A DNA stretch of 64,000 bases from a virus. The notes below the pieces were generated by a model that was not told the DNA's origin, did not search any database, and was given only the letters and a program-made list of their open reading frames with translations. Location of the stretch: positions 1 through 64,000 of the IMG/VR virus record IMGVR_UViG_3300039106_000244. One strand, written 5' to 3'. Below, piece after piece: positions 23,437 through 31,924 of this stretch; positions within the stretch are counted from its first letter, which is position 1, and each line of letters begins with the position of its first letter. Made by a program: the position numbers and the translations under genes.

Positions 23437-25822
23437 CTAACCATTCCCATTTAAATGCTTGTTTAAGTATTTGGTGGGAATTTTTATTGGTTGAATAAAA
23501 GTTAACTCCATCTACGGCACCTTTTAATACCCAATCTGCATTTAATCCTTCTGCGTTAGTTGTCCATATATGCAATCTATGTTCAGTTTCAATGCATCTA
23601 GTTTCTTCATATATTTGTGCAAGTTTAGCACATTCACGAAACGCACTGCGCCATGCCTGGTACGGAGTTGCACCAATTCGAGCAATTGCACTTATTGTTG
23701 GTATTACTGCATGTGGAGCAGACATGGTGTAATCAATACCAAATTCAGTTGCTGTTTTAACTAAGTTAACATTATATAATATAACACCAGCATACCCATA
23801 CTCTAGTCCATTGGATTCATTATGAGCATAGAATATATAATGCTTAGGTTGCTGAAAGTAATCAGGTTGAAAATCAAATTCAAAATCTGGATGTATTTCT
23901 GTCTTAGCAAATACAGCATAATACCATTTAGTTTCGCTTAATTCGGCAGCTGCACGTAGAGCATTTTCCATTCCCTCGACACCATGAATGCGTTTTGCTC
24001 TTGGATATTTGATTTTTAATATTGCCCAATTAGCATCTGCATCTGCTTCGTCGTAACTAATAAAGATAATATCTAGTGCAAGTTTACTAATCATAGGTAT
24101 TTTATCAATATACGGATAATCGTATGCTTGTGTATCAATGAAAGATTTAGTGTCTCTAGGCACCAAAACATAGCTATTGTCGTCCGAAAAACTAGTGATT
24201 TGTCTGTCTTTTGCATACCAGATGCTCGGATTATACTGTGGATTATACTGTTGTACCCCACGATCGTAGTTATAAAACCATGTAAACGGATGTTTAAATT
24301 CATGTTGCTTAATTACTTCAATTAAGTTGTCGCCACTGTATTCAACTGCGGGAATAGGTAGGCGTGGTACACGTTGTTCTTTACAGTAATTAATAACATT
24401 AAACCAATCTAATAATGCAAGCTCAACCATTTGCAGTTTAAAACTTTCTACATGTATATAGAATGTATCACCGCGTTCCTGATTGTTACTTGGAAATACA
24501 TGTATCATTTCTTTCTGCCACGGTTCAGGTTGCCAGCTAAAATCAAAGCGAGCATAATCACATAAGCTACTAATTATCCACACATGTTCTGTTGTTGCAG
24601 TTGACATAATACGTTTAAAGGTATCAAGGTAGTTGTCAACATAGCGAGTTGTTTTAATGTCGGGATGTTTTTTTTGTAATTGTTCAATTTGATCATTATC
24701 GTTGCCATGATCTACAAAGTAAATGTCATGCAAGTCATCGGGTATTATAACAGGTTGGTCCATTACAAAATGCAAATTAGGAAATTCTTCTAAGCTCTTT
24801 TCCCAACTACTACAGCGAGTAAATTCGCCGCGATTGATTAAGTATGTATCGCTCCACTTCTGATGTTGTGAACCAAACACATGCATCATATGTCCTTGCC
24901 ATGGTTCAGCATGCCAGCCAAAGTCAAAATCTGTATAAATGTTTTCGCTACTAATAACCCAGAACTTGCTTGTTTTGCTTCGAGCAATGCAACGAGCAAT
25001 AGTATCCATCATTGAATTAACATAACGTATCTTTTGTAGATGTGGGTATTGTTCAATTAACTTTTCGTACCGTGCAGGCGAACTAGCATTACTCTTATCA
25101 ATAAAGAATATATCTAATACTTGTATAGCATCACTATTGTTTTTAGTAGGCATCATATCTAAAAACTTAATATCAGTTGCACCTTGCACTGTATAAGTTA
25201 ATCCGCTACTTACTTGAAACTGTGAACTAAAATGATATATGTATGCTGGATGTGTAGGGTCGGGTCGCCATGTAAAGTCAATGTCTTCACTGTTTATTTC
25301 TTCGGGTACATTCCAGCATGACATAGTAGGTATAAATTCTGCAACAAAATCGTATAGATACTTAACTTCTGTTGCACCCGGTACTACGTAACGTGGCCCA
25401 TCAACATGGTCGCGCCCCCATTTAACAGGAAACTGATATATGTAAGGCGGGTCCAACGGGTCTGGTGCCCAGCGGCTATCTATGCTATTAGGATTGCAAT
25501 CGTTACAATCCCAATAATCTAAATTAGGTAGTCGATGTGTGTATGTGTCTGTATGAAAGTTATGTGTCTTATCTTGAATAGTATACTTGTTAGCAAGGTA
25601 TGTGCCACCATCTACTTGCCATTGATTTGGCCACGTATGTATTTGATGCTCTTCCCAAGGCACTGCACGGAAATTAAAATCAAAGTTAGTGTAATCATTC
25701 TGTCCATCGATAAACCAAAAGAACTTAGTACGACTTAAACTCGCGGCTTCTTCTAATGTATCAGCGGGTAGTTCAAAAGGAAATAGGTTAGGCTTGGCGC
25801 CTTGATAAAACACATCAAACAT
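23396..25822 (-). CDS. repeat-built glycosyltransferase-like protein (808 aa)
   Basis: 808 residues made of tandem related units. The units share FW(V/F)I(S/D)... then Y(T/A)(N/D/R)FDF-x-W-x-(A/P)-(V/E)PW and an (I/M)H(T/V)(W/F) segment, with copies near residues 32-80, 270-345 and 395-470 and more diverged ones between. The C-terminal ~200 residues (DIIFISYDEADADANW to TPYQAWRSAFRECAK) are homologous to the GT-A-like protein at 45728, sharing SYDE and (S/T)PYQAWR. It is probably a glycosyltransferase with several degenerate GT-like repeats acting as binding modules. Its 3' end overlaps the convergent sugar operon by 41 bases; the start overlaps the dCMP deaminase gene. Confidence 0.82.
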   Translation of the reverse strand: MFDVFYQGAKPNLFPFELPADTLEEAASLSRTKFFWFIDGQNDYTNFDFNFRAVPWEEHQIHTWPNQWQVDGGTYLANKYTIQDKTHNFHTDTYTHRLPNLDYWDCNDCNPNSIDSRWAPDPLDPPYIYQFPVKWGRDHVDGPRYVVPGATEVKYLYDFVAEFIPTMSCWNVPEEINSEDIDFTWRPDPTHPAYIYHFSSQFQVSSGLTYTVQGATDIKFLDMMPTKNNSDAIQVLDIFFIDKSNASSPARYEKLIEQYPHLQKIRYVNSMMDTIARCIARSKTSKFWVISSENIYTDFDFGWHAEPWQGHMMHVFGSQHQKWSDTYLINRGEFTRCSSWEKSLEEFPNLHFVMDQPVIIPDDLHDIYFVDHGNDNDQIEQLQKKHPDIKTTRYVDNYLDTFKRIMSTATTEHVWIISSLCDYARFDFSWQPEPWQKEMIHVFPSNNQERGDTFYIHVESFKLQMVELALLDWFNVINYCKEQRVPRLPIPAVEYSGDNLIEVIKQHEFKHPFTWFYNYDRGVQQYNPQYNPSIWYAKDRQITSFSDDNSYVLVPRDTKSFIDTQAYDYPYIDKIPMISKLALDIIFISYDEADADANWAILKIKYPRAKRIHGVEGMENALRAAAELSETKWYYAVFAKTEIHPDFEFDFQPDYFQQPKHYIFYAHNESNGLEYGYAGVILYNVNLVKTATEFGIDYTMSAPHAVIPTISAIARIGATPYQAWRSAFRECAKLAQIYEETRCIETEHRLHIWTTNAEGLNADWVLKGAVDGVNFYSTNKNSHQILKQAFKWEWLAKQFAELYPEVDQ

Positions 25823-26333
25823 GTACTTGTTCTACTGTCAACCCACATTTAATTAAAAAGTCAGCGCCTATTGTATCGCGATATGATTGTGCATAGTACA
25901 CTTCTGTAATGCCGGCTTGATAAATTGTTTTTGCGCAATCTAAGCACGGGCAATGTGTAATAAAGATTGCTGCACCTTTGCCTCCACCATTTAATTTAGC
26001 AAGTTTTGCCACTGCGTTTGACTCTGCGTGAAGTACTGTTGATTTTGTTTTCAATCTGTATCGACCAATGTAAGAATCATCTAGCTCCGACACTTCAACA
26101 AATGGCCATTTCTCATCTATCTCTTCAGGGTCAAGCCAACCACCAGCATCACTCGACATGTATTCTCGTTCTTCACATACGTTATCCCATCCGCTGGGTT
26201 GTCCGTTGTATCCAATTGAAATAATTGCATCATCTTTAACAATGATTGACCCGACTTGTAAGCGTACAGCACTTGAACATGCCGCATAATTAAATGCAGT
26301 GCGCATGTGTGCTAATTTCATTTTATCTTTCAT
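25815..26333 (-). CDS. dcd: deoxycytidylate (dCMP) deaminase
   Basis: 172 residues. Zinc site: His102 and Glu104 in LHAESNAVAKLAK, Cys130 and Cys133 in HCPCLDCAKTIYQAG. Substrate loop VGSIIVKDDAIISIGYNGQP with the conserved GYNG. It deaminates dCMP to dUMP, feeding ThyA; length and motifs match phage T4-type dCMP deaminases (T4 gene cd). It starts inside the end of the APS-kinase-like gene (11-base overlap) and overlaps the next gene by 8 bases. Confidence 0.95.
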   Translation of the reverse strand: MKDKMKLAHMRTAFNYAACSSAVRLQVGSIIVKDDAIISIGYNGQPSGWDNVCEEREYMSSDAGGWLDPEEIDEKWPFVEVSELDDSYIGRYRLKTKSTVLHAESNAVAKLAKLNGGGKGAAIFITHCPCLDCAKTIYQAGITEVYYAQSYRDTIGADFLIKCGLTVEQVHV

Positions 26334-26739
26334 TTAATTCCTTTATAGAAATAGCATGTGCAATAATAGTTGCCCAACGTTCAGCATCTTGTTCTATTAT
26401 TCGCATGTCATATTGAGTTGGTGGTTCAAATACTTTGTTTGTATCTTTAAATCTGCCTTTTTTAATTGTGTCGACCCATACTGTATAATCAGCATTAAAG
26501 ATATCGCGTATCTCTTTAGTAGGCGCAACAAAGTCGCATATAACATGACCTTTGCTATCATCAGCTAACGTTTTCATACGTGTTGCTTGACGCAGTCTGC
26601 CTTCTTCGGAAAAATCCCAATCATTATAATTTTCTCGAACTGCATCGGCATTATACCATACACAATCTATCAATTTTGATAATGCGCAAGCAAGGGTTGT
26701 TTTTCCACTACCAGGAAGACCCATAATTAGTATGTTCAT
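26323..26739 (-). CDS. APS-kinase-like P-loop kinase
   Basis: 138 residues. Walker A GLPGSGKT at 7-14. Features shared with adenylylsulfate kinase (CysC): the substrate-side NADAVRENYNDWDFSEEGRL block (like the D-x-R-x-x-N...FS...GR signature) and VDTIKKGRFKDTNKVFEPP. APS kinase makes PAPS, the sulfate donor of sulfotransferases. A sulfotransferase-like gene starts 77 bp away on the other strand. It is shorter than bacterial CysC (~200), so another small-molecule kinase activity is possible. No ribosome site; the -10 box is 6 bp from ATG, so probably leaderless. Confidence 0.82.
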   Translation of the reverse strand: MNILIMGLPGSGKTTLACALSKLIDCVWYNADAVRENYNDWDFSEEGRLRQATRMKTLADDSKGHVICDFVAPTKEIRDIFNADYTVWVDTIKKGRFKDTNKVFEPPTQYDMRIIEQDAERWATIIAHAISIKELNER

Positions 26740-26745
26740 ATTGTA

Positions 26746-26774
26746 ATTATATATTCATTATTAAAGTATGTCAA
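26746..26774 (-). promoter_or_regulatory. sigma70-type promoter giving a leaderless transcript
   Basis: On the minus strand TTGACA (26774-26769), a 17 bp spacer and TATAAT (26751-26746). The start codon of the APS-kinase-like gene follows after 6 bp. Confidence 0.82.
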
Positions 26775-26803
26775 GTATTTAATATAGTACAGCCTCACGT
26801 AAT

Positions 26804-26811
26804 TATAAATA
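26804..26811 (+). promoter_or_regulatory. TATAAATA late-promoter-like box
   Basis: TATAAATA, identical to the T4 late promoter consensus, 5 bp before the ATG at 26817. No -35 match is present. Such a box would give an almost leaderless message. AT-rich DNA makes chance matches likely. Confidence 0.35.
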
Positions 26812-26816
26812 TAAAC

Positions 26817-28022
26817 ATGAATGTTTTAATATTAACACCGGACCGAGTCGGATCAACCTTATTGCAACGTGTATTAACTATCTATATGTTAAGACGTGGA
26901 TTTGATAAACCAGTGATTAATTTACACGAATTAACCAATGGATTACAAAAATATTATAACACAACGTTAAATCAAGAAGTATTGGGCAAATCTAGTACCG
27001 AGTGGGGCTATCATCAATCATTAAATGAGATCACTGAATTATTGTCTTCAGTTGATCATTATAAAACTAGCAGACTTGCGCATTATCACATAGTTGAGCG
27101 GCAAGATGGTATTAATGATCAGCTACCATTTTACAAATACCTTAATGAGAACTTTTTTATTATTAGTTGTCGACGCGACAATTTATTTGAACATGCATTG
27201 AGTTGGGCAATAAATGGATATAGCAAAAAATTAAATGTTTATAGCCCCCGAGAAAAGGTCGATGCATTTTATAATATATACAAAAATAAAATAACAGTCT
27301 CCGAAGATACATTAATTAAATATTTACAAGCATATAGAGATTATATCAGTTGGTCTGATAGGCATTTCAATATACAATCTCATTTTTATTATGATCGAGA
27401 GATAAAAGATATCGAATCATATATATTGAATTTAGATTTTATGCACGGACATCAAAATAATACGTGGCAGGATATGTTTAATTTAGATTTTGCTGATTAT
27501 AATACCTATCATTCAATTATCCCAAACTTAGTATTAAACGATGTTAACCTATTAGATAAACAGATCGTTGGTAAAATAAACACAATATCAAGTCATAAAT
27601 GGGATTTAATGAAAGGGGTCGATTGGCCAATGTTAGCCGACCTAAACAATACCGAAATACTTAACCAAGTGCCAGCTAATATAAAATTAGAAATAGATAA
27701 TTTATGTACTGCAGAGATGTCAACAATTAATGTCAGAGATCATAATCTATATAATTTCTTAATTAATAACTTAGATGCCTACAGAAATATTTCTGCTCAA
27801 GTTGAAAATTTAGTTGCCAGTGGCTTTTTAGTCACAGGAGTGCCAATTAAATTACAATCACTTAGTGAAAAGAAATCATTGATAAAAAACTTTAACGATT
27901 GTATACAGTGGTATAACAAATGGGTTCATACTAATAATTTTGGTACGCTTTATACTGAAGAAGAACTTTCTTTATTAAGTGATACAGAAGATTTACTCTT
28001 AACTAAATCTATTAAGCTGTAA
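26817..28022 (+). CDS. sulfotransferase-like protein
   Basis: 401 residues. The N-terminus (LILTPDRVGSTLLQRVLTIY) fits the 5'-phosphosulfate-binding loop of sulfotransferases, where strand, (R/D)xGS(T)xL and helix bind PAPS. FIISCRRDNLFEHALSWA at about 117-134 matches the 3'-phosphate-binding region (R...S/N). The remainder is not recognised. It lies divergently next to the APS-kinase-like gene, a logical pairing. No Shine-Dalgarno site. The last 24 bases overlap the convergent SGNH gene. Confidence 0.75.
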   Translation: MNVLILTPDRVGSTLLQRVLTIYMLRRGFDKPVINLHELTNGLQKYYNTTLNQEVLGKSSTEWGYHQSLNEITELLSSVDHYKTSRLAHYHIVERQDGINDQLPFYKYLNENFFIISCRRDNLFEHALSWAINGYSKKLNVYSPREKVDAFYNIYKNKITVSEDTLIKYLQAYRDYISWSDRHFNIQSHFYYDREIKDIESYILNLDFMHGHQNNTWQDMFNLDFADYNTYHSIIPNLVLNDVNLLDKQIVGKINTISSHKWDLMKGVDWPMLADLNNTEILNQVPANIKLEIDNLCTAEMSTINVRDHNLYNFLINNLDAYRNISAQVENLVASGFLVTGVPIKLQSLSEKKSLIKNFNDCIQWYNKWVHTNNFGTLYTEEELSLLSDTEDLLLTKSIKL

Positions 28023-28892
28023 TATACTGTTAACTAATTGTGTTGCTGTTAATTTATCATAATGAAACCCATCTCTTGCAAAATCAAGTTGGCGTGGCAT
28101 TGGGATAGCTAAATTATTTGTTAATAATGTAGATACCTTATCTCTATGATATAGATAATTATAATAATGGTCATATAGATTATCGTTTTGTAGTTCTTGT
28201 TTTATTTGCTTATCTAACTGTTCTAATTCTACAGTAGAATTAGGAAATAAGTTAGGCCAATCTGCGCCTTTAAAGAAATTCCATTTTTCCTGTAATATTA
28301 TAAGTGGACAAAAAATAGAATAGTCATCTGGAATAAATGAATGTATTACATTGTGATTATTAACTAATGATACATTCTTATTAAAATTTGTAAAATCTGC
28401 ATCTATATCAAATAATGCATTAATAGATTCCGAATTTGATAACACTCTACTTTCATCAGTTTGATAGGTAGCCGAAAGCGCACGTTCGCGGCGATGTAGG
28501 AAACTCCAGTGTATTATTAGTTGTTTAGGATTTATTATTTCTAATACGCGAGCAGCTTTTCTCGCTATCCAATCATTACTTGCACCATCCATACTAATAT
28601 TAATACATCTAGAATTGATATTAGTTTGAAGTATATTTGCCCAAGTATGATTCAACGGACTACCGATACCAACAGTAAAACTATCACCAAAACACCAGAC
28701 ACATTCTTTAAGTTCCTCTATAGTGGTTGGCCATTCATCGTCACGAAAGCCGCGAGAATTATAACTGTATTCAACTGTATAAGGATATTGCTTATAATGA
28801 TTTCTATCCCTACAAAGTTTATAGGAATCCATGCCAGAATTATTCCATATTTTATTTTGCCGTGTTGGTAATATAAAATCAGGTAGTATCAA
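27999..28892 (-). CDS. SGNH/GDSL hydrolase (copy 1)
   Basis: 297 residues. Block I CFGDSFTVGIG near 68-78 (nucleophile Ser), an Asn-containing DGASNDW segment near 108, and block V RDGFHYD near 280 (Asp and His of the triad, D-x-x-H). SGNH hydrolases remove or move acyl esters on glycans and lipids. No signal peptide, so it probably acts on intracellular precursors. The start overlaps the carbamoyltransferase gene by 4 bases. Confidence 0.85.
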   Translation of the reverse strand: MILPDFILPTRQNKIWNNSGMDSYKLCRDRNHYKQYPYTVEYSYNSRGFRDDEWPTTIEELKECVWCFGDSFTVGIGSPLNHTWANILQTNINSRCINISMDGASNDWIARKAARVLEIINPKQLIIHWSFLHRRERALSATYQTDESRVLSNSESINALFDIDADFTNFNKNVSLVNNHNVIHSFIPDDYSIFCPLIILQEKWNFFKGADWPNLFPNSTVELEQLDKQIKQELQNDNLYDHYYNYLYHRDKVSTLLTNNLAIPMPRQLDFARDGFHYDKLTATQLVNSILQLNRFS

Positions 28893-30391
28893 CTTAGGAC
28901 CTTGACTCCATATAAATTTTGAAAACGATCTGCATCATTACGATCGTTAACCATTGGCTCGCCACGTATATTTAAACTTGTGTTAAGTAACATCGGACAC
29001 CCGGTCCATGTATACCATAAGCACAATAGTTCACGTATGCCACTTCCATCACGTGGAACAGTTTGCACACGACTTGTACCATCTACATGTATTATAGCAG
29101 GAAATTCGTTGGGGCGTAAGCACTTTGCAGTCGTTTGCATATATCTACTTGATTCAAATCCTTTGGGCATTTCGAAATATTCATTTGCAAACTCTTCTAG
29201 TATTACAGGAGCAAACGGTCTAAACTTTTGTCTACGTTTAATTAAGTTTACAGCATCTTTAATGTCTGCGCCACGTGGATCAGCAAGTAAACTTCTATTA
29301 CCTAATGCTCTCGGACCAAACTCTGCACGACCATTGGCAACACCAACAATCTTATTTGTCATTAGCTCGGAGACAATATCCGCCACAGGATATATCCCAG
29401 GAATATTATGGCCAAGAAAAGCATCCACCCAATTAAGTTTGCCCCCGTGCGCAAGCGCCGCTGCTCCAAGGCTGCTACCAGCATCGCCAGGGTTAGGCAT
29501 AATCCAAATATTATCAAAGTCAAAAAACTCTCCTAAATGTCTATTTGCACTGCAATTAAGCGCAACACCGCCAGCATATACTAAATTACTACTTGGTGCT
29601 AACTTCTTTGCTTTGTACATTATATTGTATATTAATTGTTCTGTCAATGATTGAGCTGCATTAGCAATTTCAAAGTCATTCCAGCGAGCACGTATATCAC
29701 TCTCTGGCAGACCAATATGTAAGTTGTGCTTTAATGTTAAATCAAACTCATGCTCTATTAGCCAAGACGACAACTCATTGTATAGATGTCGTGTATTTTT
29801 TTGAGCCCACCCTGCCATGCCCATTAAAATGTATTCTTCGTCTAATGGTTTAAGTCCGACTTCTTTTGTAAATGCACTGTACATTAAGCCGATACTGTGT
29901 GGATATAGTTGACGCCATACTCTTGTGTATTGTGCTTTGCCATTTACATATTTTGCAGACCATATGCTTATAGTATCCCACTCGCCGATTGCATCAATTA
30001 CAACAACCGTCGCATCATCAAACGGACTTGTTTGAAAACCTGCAGCCGCATGTGATAGATGATGATTATATGTTTTGACTGGGAGATGATGTATCGGAGA
30101 TTCTAGCACCATCTGTTTAAGCATGCCACGCACTGTCCATGGAGTTTTTAGTTCGCTATACTGACCAGAGTAAAGTTGACGGGTCTTTTTAACTAATGGT
30201 CTTTCATAATATGCAATTTGATTAGGTGCACCGTAGGTTAATGCATCTGCTATCAACGCATTGTTTAAGTTTGAATCGTGTTTAATTTTGCTATAACGCT
30301 CAGCATGACCTGCAAAGACAATATCATCGCCTTTGATTAATGTAATTGCTGCGTCATGAAACCCAGCACTAATTCCGAGAATATTTTTCAT
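28889..30391 (-). CDS. NodU/CmcH-family carbamoyltransferase
   Basis: 500 residues. N-terminal ASKHA-like domain: LGISAGFHDAAITLI at 4-18, the metal His motif YNHHLSHAAAGF near 108-119, VVVIDAIGEWDT. C-terminal domain: YAGGVALNCSANR, GDAGSSLGAAAL, AEFGPRALGNRSLLADPR and FRPFAPVILEE. These are the full signatures of O-carbamoyltransferases such as NodU and TobZ, which use carbamoyl phosphate and ATP to carbamoylate a sugar or antibiotic hydroxyl. In this cluster it most likely decorates a sugar made or transferred by neighbours. The stop of the next upstream gene abuts the start. Confidence 0.95.
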   Translation of the reverse strand: MKNILGISAGFHDAAITLIKGDDIVFAGHAERYSKIKHDSNLNNALIADALTYGAPNQIAYYERPLVKKTRQLYSGQYSELKTPWTVRGMLKQMVLESPIHHLPVKTYNHHLSHAAAGFQTSPFDDATVVVIDAIGEWDTISIWSAKYVNGKAQYTRVWRQLYPHSIGLMYSAFTKEVGLKPLDEEYILMGMAGWAQKNTRHLYNELSSWLIEHEFDLTLKHNLHIGLPESDIRARWNDFEIANAAQSLTEQLIYNIMYKAKKLAPSSNLVYAGGVALNCSANRHLGEFFDFDNIWIMPNPGDAGSSLGAAALAHGGKLNWVDAFLGHNIPGIYPVADIVSELMTNKIVGVANGRAEFGPRALGNRSLLADPRGADIKDAVNLIKRRQKFRPFAPVILEEFANEYFEMPKGFESSRYMQTTAKCLRPNEFPAIIHVDGTSRVQTVPRDGSGIRELLCLWYTWTGCPMLLNTSLNIRGEPMVNDRNDADRFQNLYGVKVLS

Positions 30392-31033
30392 TTAAATCCA
30401 TCCCAGAGACCTAATATGTTCATAAATTTTATCCGCTACTACTTGATGTCCTGCTTCTAAGAAATGTCCGCCTGGACCACGCGGTGTAGCATAAGTCCAA
30501 TCTGTCATATTATCTTTTAACCAACCAATATAATATCTATGGTCAACTTGGTTTAGTAATTGCATAATTTGCGCATCAGTTTTAAAATCACCGAAATTAT
30601 TACCAAACGAATCGAGCATTAGATATTGTTTATTTTGTTGTTGAATAAAATGCTGTATTAATAATATGTTAATTAAATATTGTCTATACAAATAATTATC
30701 ATCGTGATATCGGTTGATATAGTTTAATAGGTCTGCTCTATATGATATTGGACCATTAAACATAACTCCACTGTGTCCGGGCCACGTATCATAAACGCCA
30801 TAGTTGTCAGCAAATTCAATTCTAGCATAATGGCTCCACGCAATGATAATCAAATCATAATCTGCAGCATGTTCTACTACGTTCCTAATCATACTAGTAT
30901 TACCAGTCGATGATTTGCCAAGATTTGTTAATTCGCATGATAATTTATTTTGTAAAACATATGGCCATGCCTGTTTAATATCTGTTAACTCATCGCCATA
31001 TGTAAAACTGTCACCAACCGTTAATATTTTCAT
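30392..31033 (-). CDS. SGNH/GDSL hydrolase-like protein (copy 2)
   Basis: 213 residues. Block I TVGDSFTYGDEL at 5-16 is clear; a GNTS segment near 44 may be the oxyanion block; the C-terminal GGHFLEAGHQVV gives the His block, but the Asp of the usual D-x-x-H is absent. It could be a weak or altered esterase. Overlaps the 33-residue gene upstream (ATGA) and abuts the carbamoyltransferase downstream. Confidence 0.82.
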   Translation of the reverse strand: MKILTVGDSFTYGDELTDIKQAWPYVLQNKLSCELTNLGKSSTGNTSMIRNVVEHAADYDLIIIAWSHYARIEFADNYGVYDTWPGHSGVMFNGPISYRADLLNYINRYHDDNYLYRQYLINILLIQHFIQQQNKQYLMLDSFGNNFGDFKTDAQIMQLLNQVDHRYYIGWLKDNMTDWTYATPRGPGGHFLEAGHQVVADKIYEHIRSLGWI

Positions 31034-31131
31034 TTGTAAATAAATGGATCACGTTTGCGTAATTCTTTTAATTTCTTACGGTATCGTATTTCTAATGTAA
31101 TTCTATTGTATAAATTCGTTAACCAATTCAT
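31030..31131 (-). CDS. 33-aa basic peptide with strong ribosome site
   Basis: 33 residues, starting MNWLTNLYNRITLEIRYRKK and ending in a short basic stretch and RDPFIYK. A very good ribosome site, AAGGAGA, lies 6 nt upstream of the ATG at 31131. The stop overlaps the next start (ATGA). The 5' part overlaps the end of the upstream SGNH gene in another frame. The peptide is a single basic amphipathic helix without Cys. From memory, similar tiny proteins ending in RKRDPFIYK-like sequence occur in T4-like marine phages, which would argue for a general phage function; the match is not verified. Confidence 0.75.
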   Translation of the reverse strand: MNWLTNLYNRITLEIRYRKKLKELRKRDPFIYK

Positions 31132-31924
31132 TGTAGTTCTCCTTAATGTAGTTCATGGCATCAATGTGTGCTGGCTCCAATGGGTGTGTAGTAGCAAACG
31201 GGTATTTAAAATCTCTAGCCCATGTATAAAATCCCTGATTGTTTGGAAAAGTAACCCACCGATTAAAATCAAGTTGATTGTATAATGTTATTATATTTTC
31301 GTCATTCATTAAATGGGTACAATTATTCAACAATGCTTCATCAACCATCGAAAATATATATGGTATTTTCTTTAATTGTAGATATTGTTGCAACATGGTT
31401 ATTTCTGTTAGCGAATTATATGTTTCCCAATATGCAGTTGACCCAATATGTTTATAAAAGGTTTTAGCAAAATCTGCTGTGCCAGTTTGTTTAGCTCGTA
31501 ATAAATGATTAGTATGATGCTGTAATATTGCTGTATTATTAGTTTTAAATTCTTTTTTTATTTGTTCTACATCATCAATGATGGACCATGGATTTAAATT
31601 ATACCAATTTCCCCAACGCTCACCTGTATCATAATCAAATCTAAATTCGTATCGGCCCGGAAATGTCCATGTTACAAAAACTAATCCTACATCTTGTAAT
31701 TTTTCACATGCATTCATAACAGTGCGGCGAATTGCACTATTACTAAATCCCGGATAGGCTACGCATTCGTACTGCATATTAAAATCTTTAGCCAAAAGCG
31801 CAGTAAAGGTTGATTGGCTAACAATTGGGCGGGCTGGTTCGGTCCCATTGGGATCAAATGGTGTAACTCCATCAGCAAGTTCACTACCGTATGTAAAACT
31901 ATCGCCCCCGGCTACTAAAATCAT
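31103..31924 (-). CDS. SGNH/GDSL hydrolase-like protein (copy 3)
   Basis: 273 residues. Block I AGGDSFTYGSEL at 5-16; SNSAIRRTVMNA near 62 as possible oxyanion region; C-terminal THPLEPAHIDAMNYI as the His block, again without the Asp three residues before the first His. Related to copy 2 (shared GDSFTYG-x-EL, a WARDFKYPFATTHP versus WTYATPRGPGGH end). ATGA overlap with the upstream gene. Confidence 0.82.
   Translation of the reverse strand: MILVAGGDSFTYGSELADGVTPFDPNGTEPARPIVSQSTFTALLAKDFNMQYECVAYPGFSNSAIRRTVMNACEKLQDVGLVFVTWTFPGRYEFRFDYDTGERWGNWYNLNPWSIIDDVEQIKKEFKTNNTAILQHHTNHLLRAKQTGTADFAKTFYKHIGSTAYWETYNSLTEITMLQQYLQLKKIPYIFSMVDEALLNNCTHLMNDENIITLYNQLDFNRWVTFPNNQGFYTWARDFKYPFATTHPLEPAHIDAMNYIKENYNELVNEFIQ

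Noticed and set aside
28980-29654. 224-codon open frame on the plus strand opposite the carbamoyltransferase
   Set aside because: It lies wholly antisense to a gene with complete family motifs, has no ribosome site, and its translation is low-complexity Ser/Leu/Pro typical of reversed coding sequence.
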